Origin: Bacillota bacterium
GTDB taxonomy: Bacteria; Bacillota; Clostridia; Acetivibrionales; DSM-1351
Assembly: GCA_023460955.1 (NCBI GenBank)
Contig: JAEWOH010000024.1
Coordinates: 62,001-126,000 of the forward strand
Length of the DNA stretch: 64,000 nucleotides
Reading direction: 5' to 3'
The position numbers and the translations under genes are program-made. The notes beneath the pieces were generated by a model. That model was not told the origin of the DNA and made no database searches. It saw only the letters and a list, made by a program, of their open reading frames with translations. Below, piece by piece: positions 36,066 through 45,540 of this stretch (within the stretch, counting starts at the first letter, position 1; each line of letters opens with the position of its first letter).

Positions 36066-36563
36066 ATGACATTGAATGATCAGTGGAGAGATATTGCAGA
36101 CAAGGAAAGAACTCCACAGGAAAGTGAAACCTTCTGGAAGGAATATTTCTTAAAAGAAAAAGACAACTATGCTTATATATTGGAAAACAACCTTAAAAAT
36201 ATTAAAGGTCAGCTTTCAGAAGTAGCGGGGTCATTTAACATGGATTCCGTGACATTTATAGGATTCCTTGACGGAATTAACACCAGTCTTACCAGCGAAA
36301 TAGATCTGGACTCTCTGGAAGAAACCAGCGTAATTGATATTGAAATAGATTACGAAAAACTTTATTTTAACATGTTGGATGCAAAGGCTGATTGGTTATA
36401 CAATCTTCCTGAATGGCAGAATATTCTCTCGGAAGACAGAAGAAAAGAAATAACCAAAGAATTCAGGGTTTCCAAAATGGCAGTTAGCGATAAGGTAGGC
36501 AGAAACGACCCATGTCCATGCGGAAGCGGAAAGAAATACAAAAAATGCTGCGGTAAAGAATAG
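36066..36563 (+). CDS. SEC-C motif protein of unknown function
   Basis: A 165-residue cytoplasmic protein. The C-terminal 20 residues are a SEC-C zinc-binding motif (NDPCPCGSGKKYKKCC), as found at the end of SecA. The first 140 residues are acidic and helical, without a domain I can name. It has its own promoter upstream and a strong terminator downstream, so it is monocistronic. A GGGAG site supports the start. Confidence 0.8.
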   Translation: MTLNDQWRDIADKERTPQESETFWKEYFLKEKDNYAYILENNLKNIKGQLSEVAGSFNMDSVTFIGFLDGINTSLTSEIDLDSLEETSVIDIEIDYEKLYFNMLDAKADWLYNLPEWQNILSEDRRKEITKEFRVSKMAVSDKVGRNDPCPCGSGKKYKKCCGKE

Positions 36564-36599
36564 GACAAGTTGTTAAAATAGAAACTTTAAATATAGAAA

Positions 36600-36640
36600 C
36601 GGCAGGAAAGCGTATCAAAGGGCTTTCCTGCCGTTTTTTT
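36600..36640 (+). terminator. Terminator of the SEC-C protein gene
   Basis: A perfect 12-bp GC-rich stem (36600-36611 with 36622-36633), a 10-base loop and seven T residues. Confidence 0.9.
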
Positions 36641-36775
36641 AAAAATGGATAAATTTATAGAAATAGAGAAATATATTATTCAATAAAGCTTTTATTAAAG
36701 TCATTGGACACTGTTAATTATAGAGAATGTTACAAACTTAAGGTTAAAGAATGATGATTTTTTAACAATTTAAAC

Positions 36776-36804
36776 TTGCATTAAATGGAGAAATATTATA
36801 CAAT
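36776..36804 (+). promoter_or_regulatory. Sigma-A promoter of citrate synthase
   Basis: TTGCAT (36776-36781), a 17-base spacer and TACAAT (36799-36804), about 70 bases before the start codon. Confidence 0.5.
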
Positions 36805-36875
36805 TGGGGTAGTTTTTCAGTGTAATATGAAATGTTAGCGTGCTGATAATTTCAAATAGTTTTAGGAGGTTGTTT

Positions 36876-38231
36876 ATGGAACAGAGATTAAATTCTTACG
36901 TAGATAAAATGGTAAGCGCTATAGATGATGTAAATAAAATTGATTCGGAATACTTTACAAAGTATAACGTTAAAAAGGGACTCAGAAACAGTGACGGTTC
37001 GGGAGTACTGGTAGGACTTACAGAAATTGGCGAAGTTCACGGTTATGTTATGTATGAGGGAGAGAGAAAAGAAGATGAAGGCCGTCTTATCTACAGAGGT
37101 ATAGATGTTGTTGATATGGTCAAGGGTTTTCAAAAAGAGCAGAGATTCGGCTTTGAAGAGGTATGCTACTTACTTTTATTCGGAACGCTTCCCAATAAAG
37201 AACAATTGAAAGAATTTACAGATTTGCTTGGAAATTTGAGAGCCCTACCCAATGGTTTTACTGAAGATATGATATTGAAGGCACCAAGTTCGGATATAAT
37301 GAATAAGTTAGCCAGAAGCGTTCTGGTATCATATTCCTTTGACCAGGACCCTGACAGTATAGAACCTAAAAATCTCCTTAGACAAAGCATTGAATTGATA
37401 GCACGTTTCCCCACAATGGCGGCTTACGGCTTCCAGGCAAAATCTCACTACTATGGTGGTCAGAGCCTTTATATCCATATGCCCAGACCGGACTTGTCAA
37501 CCGCGGAAAACATACTGCATATGATAAGACCTGACAATAAATATACAAAGACAGAGGCAGAAATACTTGACCTTGCATTGGTACTTCATGCAGAACACGG
37601 GGGTGGAAATAACTCAACATTTGCTGCAAGAGTCGTATCTTCAACAGAGACCGATACATATTCAGCCATGGCAGCAGCTGTAGGTTCCTTGAAGGGTCCC
37701 AAACATGGCGGTGCAAATATTAAGGCAATGCAAATGCTTGAGAATATGAAGGAGAACATTTCTGACTGGACTGATGACAATGAAGTAAGGGCTTATCTGA
37801 CCAGAATGATGAATAAGGAAGTTTTTGACAAGGCGGGACTGATATATGGACTTGGACACGCGGTATACACCTTATCCGATCCAAGAACTATACTTCTTAA
37901 AGAAAAAGCTCACCAGCTTGCTATTGAAAAGGGCCGGGAAAAGGAATTCCTACTTTATGATGCAGTTGAAAGAATCGGGCCGGAAGTATTTTGCCAAAAG
38001 AAAGGTACCTCAAAAAATATTTGTGCAAATGTGGATCTCTATTCGGGTTTTGTATATAATGCATTGGGAATCCCAACGGAATTGTTTACTCCATTATTTG
38101 CAGTTGCGAGAATTGTTGGCTGGTGTGCTCACAGAATTGAAGAAGTTGTGTGCATGCAGAAGATTATCAGACCGGCCTATAAAAGCATTACAAAGCCTCA
38201 GCCTTTTATTCCGCTGGACGAAAGAATATAA
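36876..38231 (+). CDS. gltA: Citrate synthase
   Basis: Condenses oxaloacetate and acetyl-CoA to citrate. The protein has 451 residues, longer than the ~370-residue bacterial type I enzymes; the extra length is mainly N-terminal. Recognisable parts are YRGIDVVDMV (about residues 74-83), LVLHAEHGGGNNSTFAARVV with the catalytic His region, GPKHGGANIKAM and GLGHAVYTLSDPR. AGGAGGT at 36864-36870 fits the ATG at 36876, not the earlier in-frame start at 36840. Works with the isocitrate dehydrogenase at 31 kb; aconitase is not in the window. Confidence 0.93.
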   Translation: MEQRLNSYVDKMVSAIDDVNKIDSEYFTKYNVKKGLRNSDGSGVLVGLTEIGEVHGYVMYEGERKEDEGRLIYRGIDVVDMVKGFQKEQRFGFEEVCYLLLFGTLPNKEQLKEFTDLLGNLRALPNGFTEDMILKAPSSDIMNKLARSVLVSYSFDQDPDSIEPKNLLRQSIELIARFPTMAAYGFQAKSHYYGGQSLYIHMPRPDLSTAENILHMIRPDNKYTKTEAEILDLALVLHAEHGGGNNSTFAARVVSSTETDTYSAMAAAVGSLKGPKHGGANIKAMQMLENMKENISDWTDDNEVRAYLTRMMNKEVFDKAGLIYGLGHAVYTLSDPRTILLKEKAHQLAIEKGREKEFLLYDAVERIGPEVFCQKKGTSKNICANVDLYSGFVYNALGIPTELFTPLFAVARIVGWCAHRIEEVVCMQKIIRPAYKSITKPQPFIPLDERI

Positions 38232-38238
38232 ATGTTAC

Positions 38239-38264
38239 AAAAAACGGGCAGCAGCCCGTTTTTT
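38239..38264. terminator. Bidirectional terminator after citrate synthase
   Basis: An 11-bp stem (38239-38249 with 38254-38264) with a 4-base loop, A6 on the left and T8 on the right. It lies between the convergent citrate synthase and symporter genes and touches the last base of the symporter stop region. Confidence 0.88.
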
Positions 38265-39638
38265 TTATAAAATTCCAATCATGCTTAAGAATACTATCAG
38301 TAGAAGAATAGGAGTGACAAACCTTAACAAGAAAAGATAGACTTTAATGAGCCCCCGGTTTTTTAAAGCGCCTTTGTTTGAAAGCTCTTCGGTGATGTCC
38401 TGTTTATTTAGGAAGTAGCCCACAAAGATGACTATAAGCAAACCCCCCAGAGGCAAAAGAATATTAGAGGAAACACTGTCAAAAAAATTAAAGAAGGTGT
38501 ACCCGAAAAGTTTAAAATTGCTGAAAAGGCTTACATTATTAGCCGAAAGGGCTGAAGGAAAACCGAAAAGCATTACAATAACTGCGGTAATAATAACAGC
38601 TGAAGTTCTGGAAAGCTTTTTCTCTTCAGTAATAAAGGTAATAACAACCTCAAAAATTGACATCATCGCAGTAGTCGCAGCAATTGCTGTCAGTACAAAG
38701 AAGAGTATTACCAGAATGCTGCCAAACGGTATCTTTGAAAATACAAGGGGGATTGTCATAAACAGCAGCCCGGGTCCCTGTTCAGGCTTCATTCCAAAGG
38801 AGAATACAGCAGGAAATATGGCTATACCTGCCAGTAAGGAAACGATAGTGTCGGACAGGGCGACTTTACCTGAGGTGGCAAACATGTTATTGTCCGAAGT
38901 AAAGTAACTCCCATAGGTTATAATGGTTCCCATTCCCAACGAGAGCTTGAAAAACGAGAGCCCAAGGGCCATCAGTACCACCTCTCTGGTAATACTGGAA
39001 AAATCTACTTTAAACAGGAATTTCAAACCGTCCATTGCCCCTGGAAGAAAAAGGGCTCTTATGTCACAAATTACTATAAGAGTAAGTAAAACAGGCATTA
39101 GAAGTTTTGTTATTCTTTCGATACCTTTTTTAACACCAAAGACAAGAATTACTGATACAACAGCTATGGCAACTATCTGCCATATTACAGGAGGAAGAGG
39201 TCCTGTCAACGTTTGATCGAAAATATCTTCAACTCCCTTTTTGGTAGCGTTGCTGAACATTCCGGATATTGCTTTGAAAATATAGGAGTAAACCCAACCT
39301 GCCACTGCACTATAAAAAAACAGGATAAAAAATGCAGATAATATACCCATGTAACCAATAGCTTTCCAAAAAGGTTTTTTGGTGAGCGCTTTTATAGCTC
39401 CAATGGCATTTTTTCTGGTCCTCCTTCCTATATATAATTCACTTATCATTACTGGCAGTGCGACAAATATTATACATAGAAAATAAATTAATAGGAAAGC
39501 TCCTCCTCCGTATTTACCGGTGAGATAAGGAAATTTCCATATATTTCCTAAACCAACAGTAGAGCTAAGCGTGGCAAAGAACACGGCTAAGCCTGTTGAA
39601 AAACGTTCACGTTCCAAAGAATTTTTTTTACCATTCAT
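38265..39638 (-). CDS. Sodium-dependent symporter of the NSS (SNF) family
   Basis: Membrane protein of 457 residues with about 11-12 helices, of the LeuT/neurotransmitter-sodium-symporter family. The first-helix signature is SSTVGLGNIWKFPY (about residues 24-37), holding the sodium and substrate sites. Bacterial members take up amino acids or related compounds with sodium; the ligand is not readable. GGAGG at 39652-39648 supports the ATG at 39638; the in-frame ATG at 39647 touches that site. It is monocistronic, divergent from pyruvate kinase. Confidence 0.92.
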   Translation of the reverse strand: MNGKKNSLERERFSTGLAVFFATLSSTVGLGNIWKFPYLTGKYGGGAFLLIYFLCIIFVALPVMISELYIGRRTRKNAIGAIKALTKKPFWKAIGYMGILSAFFILFFYSAVAGWVYSYIFKAISGMFSNATKKGVEDIFDQTLTGPLPPVIWQIVAIAVVSVILVFGVKKGIERITKLLMPVLLTLIVICDIRALFLPGAMDGLKFLFKVDFSSITREVVLMALGLSFFKLSLGMGTIITYGSYFTSDNNMFATSGKVALSDTIVSLLAGIAIFPAVFSFGMKPEQGPGLLFMTIPLVFSKIPFGSILVILFFVLTAIAATTAMMSIFEVVITFITEEKKLSRTSAVIITAVIVMLFGFPSALSANNVSLFSNFKLFGYTFFNFFDSVSSNILLPLGGLLIVIFVGYFLNKQDITEELSNKGALKNRGLIKVYLFLLRFVTPILLLIVFLSMIGIL

Positions 39639-39999
39639 AAGAATCAACCTCCACTGTTAGATTTTACCCACAAAATTAATGGAGTACCATAATGTATAAT
39701 ATTTTTTGCATTAAAGCAATTAAAATACCAGAAGAGAAAAGACAAATAATAGATTAAATATTAGAATAAGGGGTATAACAAGAATTAAATTAGTATTTTT
39801 ATTTATTTATGGACAATATGCTAGACAATATGCAAAAAATAAAATATCATATAAAATGTTTTTAGGTAAACTCATTTACTATAACTTATATAAAATTTGC
39901 AATTTAATCTTCAATTTATTAGCAATGGCGCTTATGGGAGATTTCAAATTATATATATTACATCACAATAACACTATATTGCTTTGGAGGGTTAACATT
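39639..39999. promoter_or_regulatory. Divergent region between the symporter and pyruvate kinase genes
   Basis: A 361-base, very AT-rich gap. A candidate minus-strand promoter for the symporter is TTGCTT (39719-39714), a 17-base spacer and TACATT (39696-39691). For pyk several TATAAA/TATAAT-like hexamers exist, but none has a clear -35. An in-frame ATG at 39856 would extend pyk by 48 residues with no family match. No gene or RNA was recognised. Confidence 0.4.
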
Positions 40000-41742
40000 A
40001 TGAGAAAAACAAAAATTATTTGTACACTGGGTCCTGCCTCTGATAATGAAGAAATACTCAGAAATATGATGCTTGGCGGTATGAACGTCGCAAGAATGAA
40101 TTTTTCGCACGGTACACATGAACAACACAAAAAGAGAGCTGAATTATTCAAGAAAGTCAGAGCTGAACTTCGTTTGCCTATCCCTTTGCTGCTTGATACC
40201 AAAGGACCGGAGATAAGAACAGGTGATTTTAAAGAAGGCCAGGTTACTTTAACAGAGAATAATGAATTTGTACTGGTTAATAAAGATATTGTAGGTGATG
40301 AAAAAAGCTGTACAATAACATACAAAGAGTTATACAAGGATGTAACCAAAGGCAGCAAAATCCTTATTAATGACGGGCTTGTGGAACTTGAAGTTCTTGA
40401 AATAAGAAGTAAGGATATTTATTGTATTGTTAAAAACGGTGGGGTTTTGGGTAACCGTAAAGGAATCAACGTTCCTGGTGCAGACATAAGGTTGCCTGCT
40501 TTAACTACTCAGGATATCGCAGATATTAAATTTGGGATTGAAAATGATTTTGATATAATTGCTGCCTCCTTTGTAAGGAAGGCATCTGATGTTGTTGAAA
40601 TAAGAAAAATACTCGAGAAAAACGGCGGAAGTGATATACTTGTTATATCAAAAATTGAAAACAGGGAAGGTATCAGAAACTTTGATGAAATACTCAAAGT
40701 ATCAGACGGCATTATGGTAGCAAGAGGGGACCTGGGAGTTGAAATCCCCGTAGAGGAAGTGCCAATAGTACAAAAGAATATTATTGAAAAATGTTATAGA
40801 AACGGTAAACCGGTAATAACAGCTACACAGATGCTGGATTCCATGATAAGAAATCCTCGTCCGACTCGTGCCGAAGCAAGTGACGTTGCAAATGCCATAT
40901 ACGATGGCACAAGTGGTGTAATGCTTTCAGGCGAGACTGCCGCAGGAAAATATCCTCTTGAGACTATAGCAGTTATGGCAAAAATAGCCGAAAAAGCTGA
41001 GAGTTCAATGGATTACTGGAAGAGGTTCACCACTCAGCAGACTGAGCTCAATACCAGTGTTACAAATGCTATCAGCCATGCTACCTGTACAACTGCCCTT
41101 GACTTGAAGGCTTCAGCGATTATAACTGTTACTCAATCCGGACATACAGCCAGAATGATTTCCAGGTTCAGACCCGCTTGCCCGATTATTGCGACAACAG
41201 TAAACCCGAAAGTACAAAGACAGTTAAGTCTTTCCTGGGGTGTTTTACCTTACCTTGTACCGGTTGCAAATACTACAGATGAAATGTTTGATATGGGTAT
41301 TGAAAAAGCACTTGAATCAGGCCTCGTTAAGAACGGTGAACTGGCCGTAATTACAGCTGGAGTACCTGCAGGTATAAGTGGAACTACAAATACATTGAAA
41401 GTTCATATTGTGGGTAAAGTATTAGTGCAAGGTGTTGGAATAGGAGACACTTCTGTTACAGGCGAGTTATGCGTTGCTCAAAATGCCAAGGAGGCTCTTG
41501 ATAAATTCTCCGACGGCAATATATTGGTTGCTCCTTTTACAAATAATGAAATGCTGCCTGTTATTAAAAGAGCTGCTGCAATTATTGTAGAAGAAGGTGG
41601 TCAGGCTTGCCATGCAGCTACTGTTGGTCTTGCTCTTGATATTCCTGTAATTGTAGGAGCAGAAAATGCCACCAGAATATTGAAAACCGGATCAGTTGTC
41701 ACAGTAGATGCTGAAAGGGGCCTTGTACTAAGATGCGATTAA
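40000..41742 (+). CDS. pyk: Pyruvate kinase with C-terminal PEP-utilizer-like domain
   Basis: Last step of glycolysis, phosphoenolpyruvate and ADP to pyruvate and ATP. From the ATG at 40000, with GGAGG at 39986-39990, it has 580 residues. The catalytic part carries MNFSHG, LLDTKGPEIRTG and the active-site lysine in VISKIENREGI. The last ~100 residues resemble the phosphohistidine domain of PEP-utilizing enzymes, with GGQACHAATVGLALDIPVIV. This is the extra C-terminal domain known from Bacillus and related Firmicute pyruvate kinases. The lon gene follows after 38 bases. Confidence 0.95.
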   Translation: MRKTKIICTLGPASDNEEILRNMMLGGMNVARMNFSHGTHEQHKKRAELFKKVRAELRLPIPLLLDTKGPEIRTGDFKEGQVTLTENNEFVLVNKDIVGDEKSCTITYKELYKDVTKGSKILINDGLVELEVLEIRSKDIYCIVKNGGVLGNRKGINVPGADIRLPALTTQDIADIKFGIENDFDIIAASFVRKASDVVEIRKILEKNGGSDILVISKIENREGIRNFDEILKVSDGIMVARGDLGVEIPVEEVPIVQKNIIEKCYRNGKPVITATQMLDSMIRNPRPTRAEASDVANAIYDGTSGVMLSGETAAGKYPLETIAVMAKIAEKAESSMDYWKRFTTQQTELNTSVTNAISHATCTTALDLKASAIITVTQSGHTARMISRFRPACPIIATTVNPKVQRQLSLSWGVLPYLVPVANTTDEMFDMGIEKALESGLVKNGELAVITAGVPAGISGTTNTLKVHIVGKVLVQGVGIGDTSVTGELCVAQNAKEALDKFSDGNILVAPFTNNEMLPVIKRAAAIIVEEGGQACHAATVGLALDIPVIVGAENATRILKTGSVVTVDAERGLVLRCD

Positions 41743-41780
41743 CAATAATTGAAACATAATATTACTAGTGAGAGGTTTAT

Positions 41781-44090
41781 ATGACTAAAACATTACCACT
41801 GTTGCCCTTAAGAGGCTTGACAGTATTTCCATTCATGACTTTGTATTTTGATGTCGGTAGAGAAAAGTCAATAAAAGCTCTTGAAGAAGCCATGATTAAC
41901 GATCAGTTGATTTTTCTTGTTGCACAGAAAGATGCTTCTACAGATTCTCCGGGAGAAGAAGATATATATAATATCGGCACTATATCAAAAGTAAAGCAGC
42001 TGCTTAAATTACAGGGAGACACCATAAGGGTACTTGTTGAAGGTGTGAGCAGAGCTGAAATTAAAAATATAATCCAAAAAGAGCCCTTTTTTATTGCGGA
42101 GGTTGTTGAAGGGCACGTTGAGGAAGAATATGATGACAATGAGGTAGAGGCTCTAAAAAGACGTTTGGTTTCAGCTTTTGAGGATTACGTTAAACTGAGC
42201 GGTAAAGTGTCCCCTGACACAGCCCTGACCGTTGCCGAATTGGAGAATATTAGTCAGGTTTCCGATATAATTGCCAATAATATACCTCTAAAGGTAGAAC
42301 AAAAGCAGGAAATACTGTCTGAATTTCATCCGTTAAGAAGAATAGAACGACTTCTTAAAATTATATATCAGGAAATAGACATTCTGGAAATAGAAAAAGA
42401 CATAAATACAAAGGTCAGAAAGCAAATAGATAAGGTTCAGAAGGAATACTATCTCAGGGAGCAAATGAAGGCAATTCAGAATGAACTTGGTGACAGAGAC
42501 GGAGTTGCGGGAGAAGTCGAGGAATACAAGGCGAGGCTTCAAAAAGCAGGTCTACCTGAGGAAGCTGAAAAGAAAGTCCTTAAGGAGTTGGACAGACTAC
42601 TTAAAATGCCTTCAGGTTCAGCAGAGGGAAGTGTAATAAGGACATATGTAGACTGGATTTTTGATCTTCCATGGAATAAAGCAACCGAAGAAGACATTGA
42701 TCTTGCAAAAGCGGAAGAAATTCTTGAACAGGATCATTACGGGCTTATAAAGGTTAAAGAGCGTATAGTTGAATATTTGGCGGTTCACAAGCTTAAAAAC
42801 AATATGAGAGGCCCTATTTTGTGTTTAGTGGGACCACCGGGTGTAGGAAAAACCTCTATTGCGAAATCAATAGCAAAGGCGCTGAACAGAAACTATGTGA
42901 GAATATCCTTGGGTGGTGTGAAGGATGAATCTGAAATTCGCGGTCATAGACGAACCTATGTTGGATCAATGCCCGGAAGGATTATTTCTGCATTGAAGCA
43001 AGCCGGTTCAAATAACCCGCTTATACTTTTGGATGAAATTGATAAAATGAGCAGTGATTTCAGGGGTGACCCGGCATCAGCCATGTTGGAAGTACTTGAT
43101 GCCGAGCAGAATTTCGCTTTCAGGGATCATTATCTTGAACTTCCATTTAATTTGTCAAACGCGTTGTTCCTGACCACAGCCAATACGCTTGAAACAATTC
43201 CCAGGCCATTGCTTGACAGAATGGAGGTAATTACTCTGTCCAGCTATACTGAAGAGGAAAAGGCAAATATTGCAAAGAGATATCTGCTGCCAAAACAGAT
43301 TGAACTTAATGGCCTAACGCAGAAAAATATTAAAATAGATGAAGAGACCATAAGGGACATAATCAATTATTATACAAGAGAAGCAGGTGTCAGAAACCTA
43401 GAGAGAGAAATAGGTTCTGTCTGCAGAAAAGTTGCAAAGACTATTATTTCTGAGAACAAGAGGGTTGTATCTGTGTCAAGAAATAACCTTGAAAAATATC
43501 TCGGAATTAAAAAATACCGATTTGATTTTGCAAATGAGAAGGATGAGGTTGGTATAGCAACGGGTCTTGCCTGGACTCCTGTTGGTGGAGATACCTTGTC
43601 AATAGAAGTGAATTTGATGAATGGAAATGGTAAACTGGAGCTTACCGGGCATCTGGGAGATGTAATGAAGGAGTCCGCAAGAGCAGCAATGAGTTATATC
43701 AGATCCCAATGTAAGGATTTGAAGATTGACGAGACTTTCTATGAAAAGAAGGACATCCATATTCACGTTCCGGAAGGAGCAATTCCAAAGGATGGACCAT
43801 CTGCGGGAATAACGCTAGCTACTGCTATGGTTTCAGCATTATCAGGTATTCCTGTTAACCGTAAAGTTGCCATGACTGGTGAAATAACCTTAAGAGGAAG
43901 AGTACTTCCCATAGGAGGGCTTAAAGAAAAAGTTCTGGCTGCACATAGAGCAGGGATTGAAACAATAATCCTACCGGTGGATAATAAAAAAGATATAGAT
44001 GATATACCCGAAAATGTAAGGAATTCTCTGAAGTTTATATGTGCGGCGGATATGAAAACCGTTCTTAAAAATGCATTAGTAAAAGATTAG
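41781..44090 (+). CDS. lon: ATP-dependent protease Lon
   Basis: Hexameric AAA+ serine protease that degrades damaged and regulatory proteins, 769 residues. It has an N-terminal substrate-binding domain (about 1-200), a coiled coil (about 205-270) and an ATPase with Walker A GPPGVGKTS near 352-360 and Walker B LILLDEIDKM. The protease domain has the catalytic dyad Ser674 in DGPSAG and Lys717 in GGLKEKVLAAHRAG. GAGAGG precedes the ATG. Probably cotranscribed with pyk; the terminator follows directly. Confidence 0.96.
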   Translation: MTKTLPLLPLRGLTVFPFMTLYFDVGREKSIKALEEAMINDQLIFLVAQKDASTDSPGEEDIYNIGTISKVKQLLKLQGDTIRVLVEGVSRAEIKNIIQKEPFFIAEVVEGHVEEEYDDNEVEALKRRLVSAFEDYVKLSGKVSPDTALTVAELENISQVSDIIANNIPLKVEQKQEILSEFHPLRRIERLLKIIYQEIDILEIEKDINTKVRKQIDKVQKEYYLREQMKAIQNELGDRDGVAGEVEEYKARLQKAGLPEEAEKKVLKELDRLLKMPSGSAEGSVIRTYVDWIFDLPWNKATEEDIDLAKAEEILEQDHYGLIKVKERIVEYLAVHKLKNNMRGPILCLVGPPGVGKTSIAKSIAKALNRNYVRISLGGVKDESEIRGHRRTYVGSMPGRIISALKQAGSNNPLILLDEIDKMSSDFRGDPASAMLEVLDAEQNFAFRDHYLELPFNLSNALFLTTANTLETIPRPLLDRMEVITLSSYTEEEKANIAKRYLLPKQIELNGLTQKNIKIDEETIRDIINYYTREAGVRNLEREIGSVCRKVAKTIISENKRVVSVSRNNLEKYLGIKKYRFDFANEKDEVGIATGLAWTPVGGDTLSIEVNLMNGNGKLELTGHLGDVMKESARAAMSYIRSQCKDLKIDETFYEKKDIHIHVPEGAIPKDGPSAGITLATAMVSALSGIPVNRKVAMTGEITLRGRVLPIGGLKEKVLAAHRAGIETIILPVDNKKDIDDIPENVRNSLKFICAADMKTVLKNALVKD

Positions 44091-44099
44091 TAATATAGG

Positions 44100-44131
44100 A
44101 AATCGGCCCGTGGATACATGGGTCGATTTTT
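44100..44131 (+). terminator. Terminator after lon
   Basis: A 13-bp stem with one G-T pair (44100-44112 with 44117-44129), a 4-base loop and a T tract to 44131. Confidence 0.82.
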
Positions 44132-44271
44132 ATAAAAAATATTAAATAGCATACTAATTCCAATAAAAATTAGCAGGAATTTTGTTGATTTATCTCGAAT
44201 ATATACCGGTAGTCCAAAATCAGTTTTTACGGCGTTACAACAGACAAAATATTCATACTTTTGGAGGGTTT

Positions 44272-45492
44272 ATGTCCTATTATGGGATTTCGGTAATCGT
44301 CACAATATTATTAACCTCGTTGATCGCTTTTTATTTACTTTATAAGGCAAAAGAATTGAACCTTGGCATTGTGCTTTCTATTGCAACAGGTTCCATAGTT
44401 TTAGGATTTTCCTTTAGTCCTGTATTCAAACTGATTTTAGGGTTACTGAGTAAAAGTATAGATATAAACAGGAAGTTGGCTCTGGTACTTGCATTGGTTA
44501 TTGTACTTTTTATATTTTTACTTTTTATATGCGTTCTTAGCTTTATCATATCTGTATTAATCCCAAAGCGATTTTCTTCGATAGATTGTGGAATTTACAT
44601 TGATAAATTAAAAGTGATGGTAGGTAAAATGATAAAAGGAACATTTGACAAACTATCAAGCTTTGCTGGCAAAACAACCACTTTTTTGAGAAATATTGTT
44701 AAAAATACATATAAACTAAAAAATAAGTTGAAAAAACCAGTTGACACTAAACAAATAATTGATACAATGGGAATAGAAAAAAATGAAAATGGTATTCCTG
44801 TGCAAGTAACTCCCGACTCGTTTAAAAACATACTTGCATATATAGAACCTCAAGGTGTTCAAGTGCCTGATAGTAATGAAGGAGTAAATCAATTAACTGA
44901 GATTGAAGCCTTCGAATCTATGGCCGTATCATATGAATCCATTGCAGCTGTTAATGAAGCTGAAATTAATGAGGAAATAGATACTAAAGATATTGAGATG
45001 ACAAAAGAAGTTGAAGCAGCAGTGGAAGTTGAAGCAGCAGTGGAACTTGAAGCGGCTGAAGAAGTTGAAGCAGCAGTGGAACTTGAAGCGGCTGAAGAAG
45101 TTGAAACAGCAGTGGAAGTTGAAGCGGCTGAAGAAGTTGAAAGCCTGATATCAGATACTGGTGACATGCAAATAACTAAAATTGTAGATTATAAGTATGA
45201 AATAGATGAAGAACCGGAAGTTATGGATGTATCTGCCCAAACTCTTGTGGTTAAGGCATTTGATGCCAAGGATAACGGCAGGATTGACAAGGCCATTGAG
45301 TACTATATTAAAGCGCTGGCAAGTAAACCTGAAAAGGAAATGCTTTTCTGGATAGTACTGGATATCTGCACTCTTTATAAGAAATTAGGACTTGAGGAAC
45401 TTGCCGAGAGCATCCTTGAAGGTATTGTAAGTAAGTATGGAGCAGTAATTAAGCCTGAAATAAAAGATGAAATTATAAAAAACCTAAAATAA
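44272..45492 (+). CDS. Membrane protein with Glu/Ala/Val repeat and C-terminal TPR-like region
   Basis: A 406-residue protein that I cannot assign. Three N-terminal hydrophobic segments (about residues 4-20, 28-50 and 62-95) are followed by a basic linker and then a long acidic cytoplasmic part. Residues 247-288 are seven six-residue repeats of the VEAAVE/LEAAEE type, encoded by an 18-base tandem DNA repeat. The last ~80 residues (VKAFDAKDNGRIDKAIEYYI onward) look like one or two TPR helical hairpins, suggesting protein binding. GGAGGG before the ATG at 44272 is decisive; the in-frame start at 44182 lacks a site. The PRC-barrel gene follows after 48 bases. Confidence 0.7.
   Translation: MSYYGISVIVTILLTSLIAFYLLYKAKELNLGIVLSIATGSIVLGFSFSPVFKLILGLLSKSIDINRKLALVLALVIVLFIFLLFICVLSFIISVLIPKRFSSIDCGIYIDKLKVMVGKMIKGTFDKLSSFAGKTTTFLRNIVKNTYKLKNKLKKPVDTKQIIDTMGIEKNENGIPVQVTPDSFKNILAYIEPQGVQVPDSNEGVNQLTEIEAFESMAVSYESIAAVNEAEINEEIDTKDIEMTKEVEAAVEVEAAVELEAAEEVEAAVELEAAEEVETAVEVEAAEEVESLISDTGDMQITKIVDYKYEIDEEPEVMDVSAQTLVVKAFDAKDNGRIDKAIEYYIKALASKPEKEMLFWIVLDICTLYKKLGLEELAESILEGIVSKYGAVIKPEIKDEIIKNLK
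45010..45135 (+). repeat. Coding tandem repeat, 18-base unit, seven copies
   Basis: Seven in-frame 18-base units, each encoding a six-residue acidic repeat, with two alternating variants (GTTGAAGCAGCAGTGGAA and CTTGAAGCGGCTGAAGAA types). Nearly identical neighbouring units indicate recent slippage or unequal exchange. Confidence 0.85.
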
Positions 45493-45540
45493 AAAACTGT
45501 TGCAAAAAAAGATTTTGGGAATTTGAGGGGGTACTTTTTA

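Noticed and set aside
44889..45167. Minus-strand ORF rich in Ser, Thr and Ala
   Set aside because: It is the antisense reading of the 18-base repeat; repetitive composition explains the open frame.
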